From positions 1 to 7,845 of the forward strand of contig DTYU01000089.1 of NCBI GenBank assembly GCA_012961725.1: 7,845 nt of DNA. The letters run 5' to 3'. Every line of letters starts with the position of its first letter. Position 1 is the first letter of the stretch. The stretch is from Desulfotomaculum sp. Lineage in GTDB: Bacteria > Bacillota > Desulfotomaculia > Desulfotomaculales > Ammonificaceae. Below are positions 1-6,157 of this stretch, in pieces. Below the pieces are notes generated by a model. That model made no database searches. It had not been told where the DNA came from and saw nothing but the letters and a program-made list of their open reading frames with translations. The translations under genes were made by a program, and so were the position numbers.

Positions 1-456
1 GATACGATGCGGACGGCGATCATGGCGGCGGAAACCGGACACTTGGTCTTCTCCACCCTGCACTCCCGCGACGCCGTCTCCTCGATCGCCAGGATGGTCG
101 GCGTCTTTCCGGCGGAGGAGCAGGCCCAGATACGGCAGCAGCTCTCCGCCTCGCTCAGGGCGGTCATCTCCCAGCAACTGCTCCCTCGTGCGGACGGCAA
201 GGGGCGCCTCTTGGCCACGGAAGTGCTGATGGTGACATCGGCGGTCGCCAATCTGATCCGGATCGGCAGGGACGAGCACATCCGTTTGGCGATCGAAACA
301 GGTAAAAATTTGGGGATGCAGACGATGGAGCAGTCGCTCGAAAACCTGGTGCGGGCGCGCGCCATCAGCCCGTCCACGGCATTTGCTGCCGCCCGCAACC
401 CCACGATCCTGGCGGAGAAATTGGGCATGAGCCAAGCCGGCGCAAACAAGCGGTAG
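1..456 (+). CDS. pilT: PilT twitching motility (pilus retraction) ATPase, C-terminal part, 5' end cut by window
   Basis: Reading frame 1 is open from the first base to a TAG at 454-456, giving 151 residues. The gene starts outside the window. The visible part begins just after the Walker B region and contains the conserved His-box stretch AAETGHLVFSTLHS. This is followed by FPAEEQAQIRQQLSASLRAV and ISQQLLPR, which are characteristic of PilT rather than PilB, and by a PilT-like tail with the EVLMVT..V.NLIR and GMQTMEQSL blocks. PilT is a cytoplasmic hexameric ATPase that drives pilus disassembly and retraction. The Walker A motif lies upstream and cannot be checked. pilB follows 36 bp downstream on the same strand, so the two are probably cotranscribed. 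The ATG at 7-9 is internal and should not be taken as the start. Confidence 0.93.
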   Translation, partial: DTMRTAIMAAETGHLVFSTLHSRDAVSSIARMVGVFPAEEQAQIRQQLSASLRAVISQQLLPRADGKGRLLATEVLMVTSAVANLIRIGRDEHIRLAIETGKNLGMQTMEQSLENLVRARAISPSTAFAAARNPTILAEKLGMSQAGANKR

Positions 457-492
457 AGCCCAAACAGAGTCGGGACAGCGAGGTGAAGAGAG

Positions 493-2124
493 ATGCCAAG
501 ACAGCGACTCGGTGAATTCTTAGTGGGCAAGGGTGTGCTCAGCCGCGAGCAACTGGTCGAGGCACTGAAGCGCCAGCGCGGCACCGGGAAGAAGTTGGGT
601 GCGGTATTGGTGGAGCACGGCTATCTGCAGGAGGCGCAGCTCATTCCGCTCCTGGGTGAGTTTTTCGGCCTGCCGGTTTTTCCGCTCGCGGAGGTCGAAC
701 TTACTCCGGAACTGGCGGCGCTGGTGCCTAAACCGGTTGCGCTCAAGCACCACGTCGTCCCGGTGGCACTGAAAGATAACGATCTGCTCTTGGCATGCCA
801 GGAGCCGGTGCCAAGGCCGGTCTTAGAGAACCTCTATCGCGTCACCGGCAAACGGGTGCACCCTGTCCTCATGGGCCCCGCCGAGATAGCGGCGGTGCAG
901 CGGCAGGCTTATCCCGAGGAGTTTGCGCGCGAAGAACCGCCGGGCGAACCGGCCCTCCCAGAAGGCCCGGATTATGCCATCAGGCTGTTGGAGGAACTGC
1001 TCGCGAAGGCCGTCGCCCAGCGCGCCTCCGACATGCATTTGGAGCCGGATTCGGAAGGTATGCGCGTCCGCTTCCGTATAGACGGGGTGCTCAGGACCGT
1101 CGAGCACCTCCCCGCCGCCGCGGGGCCCCTGATTGTCTCGCGGGTCAAGGTGTTAGGCAACATGAACATCGCCGACCGGCGCAGCCCGCAGGACGGCGGC
1201 TTTCTCTTCCGGCCGGCGGAAAACGGGAGCGCGACGAGCATCCGCGCCTCCACCCTGCCCTGCGCCGGCGGGGAAAAGGCCGTGCTCAGGCTCTTGCCGC
1301 CGCACGACCGGGTACTGAACATCGATGAGCTGGGGATGGAAGGAGAGGTGCTGTCCTCCTTCCAGCGCATGCTCGATCTCCCCCACGGGCTCTTGTTGGT
1401 CACCGGCCCCACCGGCAGCGGCAAGACCTTCACGCTGTATGCCGCGCTGAAGTACCTCCGCAGCGACAGTGTGAACATCACCACCGTCGAAGACCCGATC
1501 GAGGTGCAGATGGAAGGTATCACCCAGACCCAGGTGGATCCTTCTTCGCAGAAGTTCACTTTCAGCGGCGCCCTGCGTTCGATCCTCCGCCAGGACCCGA
1601 ACATCATCATGGTGGGCGAGATCCGGGACAGCGAGACCGCCGCCCTGGCGCTTCAGGCCGCCCTCACCGGGCACTTGGTGCTCTCGACGCTGCACACCAA
1701 CGACGCGGCGAGCGCGGTGGAGCGGCTGGTCGACATGGGCTGCGAGCGCTACTTGGTGAGTTCCGCCCTGCGGGCGGTCTTGGCGCAGCGGCTGGTGCGG
1801 CTCAACTGCCCCCGGTGCAAGCTTCCGTACGTCCCTGCCCAAGCGGAACTGTTAGCCTTGAATCTGAACGGTGACCGCAGGTTTTTCGCCGGGCAGGGCT
1901 GCGCTTTCTGCCAGCAGACCGGATACCGGGAAAGGACGGGCATCTTTGAGCTGTTGGTGGTCGACCGCCAGGTCCAGAAGGCGATCGCCCAAGGGGCCGA
2001 CACGGTGGCGATCAAGGAATTGGTAAAGGGAAAGATGAAAACCTTGCGGGAAGACGGCATCAGCAAGATCGAACGGGGCCTGACGACCCTCGCGGAGGTC
2101 ATTAAGGCAACCGTGGAGCTGTAG
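493..2124 (+). CDS. pilB: PilB/GspE-type type IV pilus assembly ATPase with MshEN N-terminal domain
   Basis: This 543-residue protein is a cytoplasmic hexameric ATPase that powers pilin polymerisation at the inner-membrane platform. Residues 1-140 form an MshEN/T2SSE N-terminal region. Residues 5-28 fit RLGxxL-x10-LxxALxxQ, the first c-di-GMP-binding motif of MshEN domains, and a looser second copy starts near residue 35. The motor core has Walker A GPTGSGKT (305-312), an Asp box TTVEDPIE (330-337), a Walker B-type IIMVGEIRD (371-379) and a His box TGHLVLSTLHTN (392-403). Two cysteine pairs, C439/C442 and C470/C473, form the zinc site typical of PilB/GspE and absent from PilT. The length is close to the family norm. 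The ATG is preceded by GAGGTGAAGAG at a suitable distance. The gene sits between pilT and a platform-protein gene, matching a pilus motor operon. Confidence 0.96.
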   Translation: MPRQRLGEFLVGKGVLSREQLVEALKRQRGTGKKLGAVLVEHGYLQEAQLIPLLGEFFGLPVFPLAEVELTPELAALVPKPVALKHHVVPVALKDNDLLLACQEPVPRPVLENLYRVTGKRVHPVLMGPAEIAAVQRQAYPEEFAREEPPGEPALPEGPDYAIRLLEELLAKAVAQRASDMHLEPDSEGMRVRFRIDGVLRTVEHLPAAAGPLIVSRVKVLGNMNIADRRSPQDGGFLFRPAENGSATSIRASTLPCAGGEKAVLRLLPPHDRVLNIDELGMEGEVLSSFQRMLDLPHGLLLVTGPTGSGKTFTLYAALKYLRSDSVNITTVEDPIEVQMEGITQTQVDPSSQKFTFSGALRSILRQDPNIIMVGEIRDSETAALALQAALTGHLVLSTLHTNDAASAVERLVDMGCERYLVSSALRAVLAQRLVRLNCPRCKLPYVPAQAELLALNLNGDRRFFAGQGCAFCQQTGYRERTGIFELLVVDRQVQKAIAQGADTVAIKELVKGKMKTLREDGISKIERGLTTLAEVIKATVEL

Positions 2125-2147
2125 CAGCCGGTAAACGGTGAACGGGG

Positions 2148-4256
2148 ATGATGAGACTGAGATTTTTCGTATTTCTTTGCCTTTTCTTTTTTGTTTTTGC
2201 CGGCGCGGCGCAGGCGGCGGGATCCTCTACCGTGATCTACCTGGTAGACACGTCGGCCAGTGTAAATGCCGGCGGCTTATTTGCGGCGACAAAACAGAGC
2301 ATTAAGGACTCGATCGACCGGCGGGCGACCGGCGACAGGATAATCCTCTTCACCTTCGGCGAGGACGTGCGCCGGGTCGTTGACCTGAAGATAGAGAGCA
2401 GGAACGAGCGCGCCTACCTGAAAAAGATAATCGACAGCCTCGAGGCAAACGAAAAATGGACCTGGATGGAAAAGGCCTTCAAAGAAGCGGCGGCAGCGGC
2501 CCGCGAAGCCAGGCTTGCTGCCCCCGAGAGCCGGGCGGTCGTTTACGTCGTCACCACCGACTGCATAAACGACCCCCCGCCGGGGGAAGAGCGAAGACCG
2601 TTTGAAGAGCTCATGGCCGAGTTTCAGGAAGCAGTAAAAGAAGAGAGGGCCGCTGTCTACCTCATTGCCCGCTCGGAACTGCTGCCGGAAAGGGAGAAAG
2701 AAGAACTCGAGGCCGCCGGCACCAAGGTCCTTGAACCGGCCGCGACCACTCTCCTGCCAAAGGCCGCTAAATGGCACCTACCGGGAGAAGAAGGGGCAAG
2801 CGCCGCCACTCCTCCCACTGGGGAACAGGCCGCAACCGGCGGTGCCGCCCCTCGGCCGGGGGCACCCGCCACGGCGACGCCAAGCGAGGGCACAGGCCGG
2901 CCCGCAGAACCGGCCGAATCACCCGCTGCGGAAGCGAGCGAACCGAGCGAAAGACCGGCCTACAGGCCGGTTGACCTCACCTCCCCCGGCTTTCCGTACG
3001 CGCTGCTCATTTTTGTCCTGCCGCTCGTACTCTATATCGTTTATCTTTTTATGTCCCGGGTGACCGAAGCCATACCCGCCTTTACCGGCGGCGGCGCTGC
3101 CGCTCCGGCACCCGTTGCCGCCCCGCCCCCGGCAAGGCCGCGGGAAGAAGAGGCGCGGCCGGCAGAACCGCTGCCGGAGGAGTGGCCGAAGCCTGACCTC
3201 TTGGCCAGGCTGAGCATGGTAAAACAGGGTGAGGTGGTCTTCTGCCTGCGCCAATTGGCCTACCTGATCAAGTCGGGCGTCTCCATCGTCTCCTCGCTCT
3301 TCCTGCTGGCGGACCAGACCAAGAACAGAAAGCTGAAATACATCCTCGCCTGCGTCCGCCGGGATGTGGAGGCCGGCAGGCCCTTAAGCGAGGCCATGGC
3401 CCGCTTCCCGAAGACCCTCCCGCTGATGGTGACCAGCGTCTTGAAGACAGGCGAAACAAGCGGTCTCATCGACACCGCCATGGACCGTGTGGCCGCTTAC
3501 TGGGAGGAGAGACTGACGCGCCTGCGCAAGATTCTCTCCAGCCTGCTATACCCCGCGATCGTTCTGCTTGTCACCTGCGGGGTGGTCGCCTTTATGATCA
3601 GCTACGTGATCCCCCGCATCGTCCCCCTGCTCGAGGTCTTGGGCGGCGAACTCCCCTGGAACACCATGCTCTTAGTCTCCATCGGCGAAAACTCCGCCGC
3701 CATCCTGGCCCAGACCGGCATCTTGGCGGTTATCCTGATAGTCGCCGGCGGCATACTTTATTGCGTGCCGCAGACGAGGTACCTCATCGACCGCTACAAG
3801 CTGCGCCTGCCCCTCATCGGCCCGATCTTCCAGTACGCCATCGTTACTCACTTCGCCAGGACCCTGGCACTGCTTGTTTCAAGCGGCGTCTCGATCGTCG
3901 AGTCCCTCACCGCCACCCGGGCAACGATCAAAAACAGGTTTGTCCAGCGGTCCGTTGACCAGATGACGGAGATGGTGCTCTACGGGGAAAACCTCTCCGC
4001 GCCCTTCTTCCGGGCAGGAAGCGTCTTCCCGGCCATGGTGGGCACCATGATCAGGGTCGGGGAAGAGACCGGTGCGGTGGACGGAGCGCTTACTTCGGTG
4101 GCGGAGATCTACGACCAGATGCTCCAGTCAAGGATCGAGAAGATGACCACCCTCATCGAACCGGCGCTTATCGTGACCCTCGGCGGGATGGTGGCCTTTG
4201 TCGCCTCGGCGCTGATCGGCGGGATCTTGGCCAGTTACGGGACTCTCGGCAGGTAA
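2148..4256 (+). CDS. pilC: Fusion protein: signal peptide, VWA domain, membrane segment, Pro/Ala linker and PilC (T2SSF) platform domain
   Basis: A single uninterrupted 702-residue frame holds two units. Residues 1-23 are a signal peptide (basic start, Phe/Leu core, AQA end). Residues 27-205 look like a von Willebrand A domain with the metal-site motif D34-T-S36-A-S38 and a further TTD near 136-138. A Pro/Ala/Glu-rich stretch (213-280) leads to a membrane helix (about 283-302), and a second Pro/Ala-rich linker covers 311-350. Residues 358-695 are a PilC/GspF platform: two T2SSF repeats (starting LRQLAYLIKSGVSIV and ARTLALLVSSGVSIVESL), each with a GETSG/GEETG motif, and hydrophobic helices near 465-488, 520-540 and 668-693. 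The usual ~60-residue PilC N-terminus is missing. The VWA part is predicted outside the cytoplasm, and the first T2SSF unit inside, contacting PilB. ATG 2148 (or 2151) follows pilB by 23 bp with a weak AACGGGG ribosome site. The fold assignments are confident; the role of the VWA unit is unknown. Confidence 0.92.
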   Translation: MMRLRFFVFLCLFFFVFAGAAQAAGSSTVIYLVDTSASVNAGGLFAATKQSIKDSIDRRATGDRIILFTFGEDVRRVVDLKIESRNERAYLKKIIDSLEANEKWTWMEKAFKEAAAAAREARLAAPESRAVVYVVTTDCINDPPPGEERRPFEELMAEFQEAVKEERAAVYLIARSELLPEREKEELEAAGTKVLEPAATTLLPKAAKWHLPGEEGASAATPPTGEQAATGGAAPRPGAPATATPSEGTGRPAEPAESPAAEASEPSERPAYRPVDLTSPGFPYALLIFVLPLVLYIVYLFMSRVTEAIPAFTGGGAAAPAPVAAPPPARPREEEARPAEPLPEEWPKPDLLARLSMVKQGEVVFCLRQLAYLIKSGVSIVSSLFLLADQTKNRKLKYILACVRRDVEAGRPLSEAMARFPKTLPLMVTSVLKTGETSGLIDTAMDRVAAYWEERLTRLRKILSSLLYPAIVLLVTCGVVAFMISYVIPRIVPLLEVLGGELPWNTMLLVSIGENSAAILAQTGILAVILIVAGGILYCVPQTRYLIDRYKLRLPLIGPIFQYAIVTHFARTLALLVSSGVSIVESLTATRATIKNRFVQRSVDQMTEMVLYGENLSAPFFRAGSVFPAMVGTMIRVGEETGAVDGALTSVAEIYDQMLQSRIEKMTTLIEPALIVTLGGMVAFVASALIGGILASYGTLGR

Positions 4257-4310
4257 ACCCGTCGCGAAAGAGTTCTTTGCACGAATTTGGGCATCAAGCG
4301 GAGTGACAGT

Positions 4311-4337
4311 TAAAGAGCATACGTCCAAAAATATCAG
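4311..4337 (+). promoter_or_regulatory. Shared upstream motif, copy 1 (before the DtxR-family gene)
   Basis: The sequence starts TAAAGAGCATACGTCCAAAA and continues to ATATCAG at 4337. It matches the motif at 5602-5627 (minus strand) at 23 of 26 aligned positions, with three transitions and one extra A, and more loosely the motif at 6264-6287. All three copies point toward the gene downstream. Here the motif ends 8 bp before the -35 box of the regulator gene and lacks the TAGACA/TATA boxes that accompany the other two copies. It may be an operator or a remnant of a duplicated promoter cassette. Confidence 0.5.
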
Positions 4338-4345
4338 AATAAGGC

Positions 4346-4374
4346 TTGACACGGCGCGCGATGGATAATATAGT
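4346..4374 (+). promoter_or_regulatory. Sigma-A promoter of the DtxR/MntR-FeoA gene
   Basis: TTGACA (4346-4351) is a perfect -35 box. A 17-bp spacer separates it from TATAGT (4369-4374), a good -10 box. Transcription would start near 4381, leaving a leader of about 75 nt before the ATG at 4456. This separates the regulator gene from the pilus operon that ends at 4256. Confidence 0.75.
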
Positions 4375-4388
4375 AAAAAGAACCGAAG

Positions 4389-4402
4389 AAACGGCGCCGT
4401 TT
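4389..4402. promoter_or_regulatory. 14-bp perfect palindrome just after the promoter, candidate operator
   Basis: AAACGGCGCCGTTT is a perfect palindrome without a loop, lying about 8-21 nt after the expected transcription start of the DtxR-family gene. Its position suits an operator, possibly for autoregulation. It does not clearly match the classical DtxR/IdeR or MntR boxes as I know them. An RNA hairpin from it would need to open some central pairs to form a loop; the U-rich stretch that follows (TTTATTATTT) leaves weak transcription attenuation as an alternative. Confidence 0.4.
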
Positions 4403-4455
4403 TATTATTTATCAGGCTAGAAGAGGCTAAATCGCGCCGGAGGGGGCGGCGACAG

Positions 4456-5109
4456 ATGACTGACGCGGGTCAGCTTTCCCCCGCCATGGAGGACTATTTA
4501 GAGGTCATCCTTGAGCTCTCCGAGCGGGAGGATGTTGTCAGGGTCACCGACATCGCGGGTAAGCTTAATATCGCCAAGGCAAGTGTTGCCCAGGCCTTAA
4601 ACAGCTTAAAAGAAGCGGGGCTGGTAACCCAGGACAAGTACGGCCCGGTGTGGCTTACTCCGAAAGGCAAGCTCTACGCGACGGAAGTGCGGCGCAGACA
4701 CAGGGCCCTGGTCAGTTTCCTTACCAACGTACTCGGTGTCGATCCCCGGATCGCCGAGGTCGACGCCTGCCGCATGGAACACGTCATTAGCGCGCAGACG
4801 ATGGAGCGGCTGGTGGCGTTCTTGGAGGCGACCGGCAAGGGACCCGAAAGATCGGGCAATAATCCACCGGCAAAAGAGACCAGGCCTCTCACCGGGCTGG
4901 CACCCGGTGACCGGGGCACGGTGGTGCGTGTCACCTCTGCGGGCGGCTTCCGGCGCAGGCTGCTCGACATGGGCGTGGTCCCCGGAAGCGAGATAAAGGT
5001 TGAAGGGGTGGCACCGCTCGGCGATCCCATCGAGGTCACCATCAAGGGCTACCACCTGACGCTGAGGAAGGCTGAGGCGGCCTGCGTAATCGTAGAGATC
5101 GCCAAATAA
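4456..5109 (+). CDS. DtxR/MntR-family metal-dependent transcription regulator with C-terminal FeoA (SH3-like) domain
   Basis: This 217-residue protein is a cytoplasmic DNA-binding metal sensor. Residues 8-75 are a winged helix-turn-helix (MEDYLEVILEL, then VRVTDIAGKLNIAKASVAQAL). Residues 78-125 are the dimerisation and metal-binding helices, containing H82 and C105-R-M-E108-H109. Residues 143-217 form a FeoA domain (LAPGDRGTVVRV, RRRLLDMGVVPGSEI). Against family knowledge, D13 and E16 match the MntR positions D8 and E11, while C105 matches the DtxR/IdeR cysteine that is Glu in Bacillus MntR. The site is therefore a hybrid and the metal (Fe or Mn) cannot be told with certainty; the FeoA domain and Cys favour iron. 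The ATG follows a GGAGGGGG ribosome site about 9 bp away. The TAA stop at 5107-5109 coincides with the start of a palindromic repeat. No feoB or mntH lies in the window. Confidence 0.92.
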   Translation: MTDAGQLSPAMEDYLEVILELSEREDVVRVTDIAGKLNIAKASVAQALNSLKEAGLVTQDKYGPVWLTPKGKLYATEVRRRHRALVSFLTNVLGVDPRIAEVDACRMEHVISAQTMERLVAFLEATGKGPERSGNNPPAKETRPLTGLAPGDRGTVVRVTSAGGFRRRLLDMGVVPGSEIKVEGVAPLGDPIEVTIKGYHLTLRKAEAACVIVEIAK

Positions 5110-5202
5110 TTTCGGGGACACAATACTAAATTTTTACCGAGGAAAGCCTCCCGCCAAGCGGCTGCCTTCTTGTTGAGGACAATTATTCGGTATGGTGTCC
5201 CC
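5107..5202 (+). repeat. Palindromic repeat copy 1 (~90 bp, two internal hairpins)
   Basis: Terminal inverted repeats are GGGGACACAATAC (5114-5126) and GTATGGTGTCCCC (5190-5202), with one mismatch. Inside are a hairpin GAGG-AAAG-CCTC (5139-5150) and a second CCGC-CAA-GCGG (5151-5161). A 7-bp block TAATTTC (5107-5113) before the left end is shared with copy 2, and its first three bases are the stop codon of the preceding gene. No coding capacity is seen. The ends recall the short palindromic units found with IS200-like (Y1) REP-associated transposases in many bacteria. That link rests on memory and no transposase is present here. Confidence 0.85.
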
Positions 5203-5254
5203 ACAATAACCAAAAAAGCTTAAATCCTTATCGCGCCTGCAGGAAGCGGCAGCT

Positions 5255-5491
5255 TCAGCCGCCCATGCGGCATGTTCCCGTGGAGCAAGGCGGTGTATCG
5301 CACCGCTCCTCCCGGCCACAGCAGGTCCGTCCCGGGCTGCGGCTGCTCTTTGCGATATACGCCGCCGGAAAGAGCCGCACTATCTCTTTACTGTTGCACT
5401 GCGGACACACGCCGGGGGCGTTTTGTGCACTCGAAACCAGCACCTCCCAGACATGGTTGCACTTCAGGCACCTGTAATCGTAAAGCGGCAT
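5255..5491 (-). CDS. FmdB-family zinc ribbon protein (small regulatory/unknown role)
   Basis: This 78-residue protein begins MPLYDYRC, the hallmark start of the FmdB family. C8-LK-C11 and C29-PQ-C32 form a zinc ribbon. A cysteine-rich tail (C57, C58, C64, C69, C74; CDTPPC) also resembles family members. FmdB-type proteins are often called putative regulators, after a gene beside formamidase, but their molecular function is not established. The ATG at 5491 was chosen over the in-frame ATG at 5545 because it gives the family start and has a strong GGGGAGGGG ribosome site just upstream. The gene has its own promoter (5632-5660) and sits alone between two directly oriented palindromic repeats. 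Confidence 0.9.
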   Translation of the reverse strand: MPLYDYRCLKCNHVWEVLVSSAQNAPGVCPQCNSKEIVRLFPAAYIAKSSRSPGRTCCGREERCDTPPCSTGTCRMGG

Positions 5492-5571
5492 GTCTTCCCC
5501 TCCCCAATCACCGGTGCCAGGTGTTGAAATGTTGAAAACCTCCAACCCCGTAACCGGCTCTTCAACTGTAC

Positions 5572-5602
5572 GCGTAGCGCTTAAGCACGGTATGTACTAC
5601 GC
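5572..5602 (-). other. Possible hairpin in the leader of the FmdB-like gene
   Basis: In the transcript, GCGTAG and CTACGC (6-bp arms at 5597-5602 and 5572-5577) can pair around a 19-nt loop that itself contains the palindrome GCTTAAGC (5579-5586). It lies in a leader of roughly 130 nt, long for a 78-residue protein. There is no U-tract and no match to a riboswitch class I can name, so its function is uncertain. Confidence 0.3.
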
Positions 5603-5627
5603 TGATATTTTGAACATACGCTCTTTA
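5602..5627 (-). promoter_or_regulatory. Shared motif, copy 2 (at the transcription start of the FmdB-like gene)
   Basis: On the minus strand this reads TAAAGAGCGTATGTTCAAAA followed by TATCAG. It starts five bases after the -10 box, so it covers the expected transcription start and early leader. It is nearly identical to 4311-4337 and similar to 6264-6287. The core has partial dyad symmetry around RTAY. Confidence 0.6.
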
Positions 5628-5631
5628 TTTA

Positions 5632-5660
5632 TATATACCATTCATCAAAGCGGGTGTCTA
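5632..5660 (-). promoter_or_regulatory. Sigma-A promoter of the FmdB-like gene
   Basis: On the minus strand TAGACA (5655-5660) is the -35 box, a 17-bp spacer ends in TGG, and TATATA (5632-5637) is the -10 box. The same boxes with the same spacing occur before the ferredoxin-like gene at 6233-6261. The -35 box lies only five bases from palindromic repeat copy 2. Confidence 0.7.
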
Positions 5661-5665
5661 CAGAT

Positions 5666-5762
5666 TAATTTCGGGGACACCATACTAAATTATTCAGCAA
5701 GGAAAGCCTTGCCGCCAAGCGGCCAGCCTCTCGCAAAAAGATAACTTCGGTATGGTGTCCCC
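5666..5762 (+). repeat. Palindromic repeat copy 2 (~90 bp, two internal hairpins)
   Basis: The terminal inverted repeats are perfect: GGGGACACCATAC (5673-5685) and GTATGGTGTCCCC (5750-5762). The inner hairpins are GCAAGG-AAAG-CCTTGC (5697-5712) and GCCGC-CAA-GCGGC (5711-5723), overlapping by two bases. Compared with copy 1, the fourth pair of hairpin 1 changes from G-C to A-T on both sides, a compensatory change. The orientation is the same as copy 1, and the two copies bracket the FmdB-like gene and its promoter. Outer sequences differ on the right and share TAATTTC on the left. Confidence 0.87.
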
Positions 5763-5851
5763 GGGCTTCACATGAACGCAATATTTTAGAGATATTGGTA
5801 ACAGATCTCATTTTCCTTGTTTAGGTTTTCCCTTCCAGGCATTATAAAACA
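5763..5851. other. Short gene-free stretch between repeat copy 2 and the small minus-strand gene
   Basis: This 89-bp stretch is AT-rich and lies at the 3' side of the minus-strand gene. It holds a small dyad, CAATAT and ATATTG separated by 7 bp (5779-5797). There is no clear terminator with a T-run and no open frame of note. Together with the repeat, promoter and leader features above, it completes the gene-free interval 5492-5851. Confidence 0.4.
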
Positions 5852-6088
5852 TCAGTGCAGGTACAGATTGGCCATCTCGCGGAGCAATCCTTCACCGTCC
5901 CTGATGTGCCGCTGCAGGTGCTCGATACGCTCCGCTTCAGCACCTCCTCTGCGGAGCTCTTCCAGTTCTAACCGGTGGGCCGCCAGTGAACCCTGAACCT
6001 CCTGATACAGCTCCATGGCCCGCTCAAAGGTCAGAACCCCCTTTTGTCTGTCCTCTTCAAAGCGGTGCTTCACACTTGAGCAGCTCAC
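5852..6088 (-). CDS. Small hypothetical helical protein, 78 residues
   Basis: I do not recognise this family. The frame starts with GTG (6086-6088), reading MSCSSVKHRFEEDRQKGV. A near-perfect AAAGGAGG ribosome site lies 8 bases upstream on the minus strand, and that is the main reason to believe the gene is real. The product is rich in Glu, Arg and Leu with long helical runs (FERAMELYQEVQGSLAAHR, then LELEELRRG and AERIEHLQRHIRDGEGLL). It is probably two or three amphipathic helices or a short coiled coil, soluble, with no signal peptide or membrane segment. Its only cysteine is residue 3. It is transcribed away from the ferredoxin-like gene, with a 234-bp shared intergenic region. Its role is unknown. 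Confidence 0.75.
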   Translation of the reverse strand: MSCSSVKHRFEEDRQKGVLTFERAMELYQEVQGSLAAHRLELEELRRGGAEAERIEHLQRHIRDGEGLLREMANLYLH

Positions 6089-6125
6089 CTATACCACCTC
6101 CTTTCTCGTATCCTTTTCCGTTTAG

Positions 6126-6157
6126 AAGAAACGATATTCGCTTCTTAGAAAAGTCAA
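6126..6157 (-). promoter_or_regulatory. Candidate promoter with overlapping dyad for the small minus-strand gene
   Basis: On the minus strand TTGACT (6152-6157) could be a -35 box and TATCGT (6131-6136) a -10 box, but the 15-bp spacer is short. Overlapping the -10 region is an inverted repeat, AAGAAACGA (6126-6134) and TCGCTTCTT (6138-6146) around TAT, with one mismatch in nine pairs. This is a plausible operator. The promoter call is weaker than the dyad. Confidence 0.35.

Noticed and set aside
823..1842. Long open frames on the minus strand across pilB, and a plus-strand frame at 795-1328
   Set aside because: They lie antisense to or out of frame with a well-supported gene, have arginine/proline-rich compositions typical of GC-rich shadow frames, and match no family.
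4264..4280. Possible terminator after the VWA-pilC gene (GCGAAAG ... CTTTGC)
   Set aside because: The stem is short with a bulge, and no T-run follows; the evidence is too weak to call a terminator.
4311..4337. Sigma-28 (flagellar) promoter suggested by TAAA followed 15 bases later by an AT-rich block
   Set aside because: The required CCGAT-type -10 element is absent, and two of three copies already have good sigma-A promoters.
5490..5744. Plus-strand open frame of 84 codons over the FmdB-like promoter region
   Set aside because: It overlaps the promoter, leader and palindromic repeat, has no family resemblance, and its start lies within the ribosome-site and start region of the opposing gene.
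5779..5797. Dyad CAATAT-N7-ATATTG resembling the ACATAT-N7-ATATGT dyad at 6259-6277
   Set aside because: The arms are short and AT-rich, the TAAAGAGC core is missing, and it lies at a gene 3' side with no promoter nearby; probably chance.
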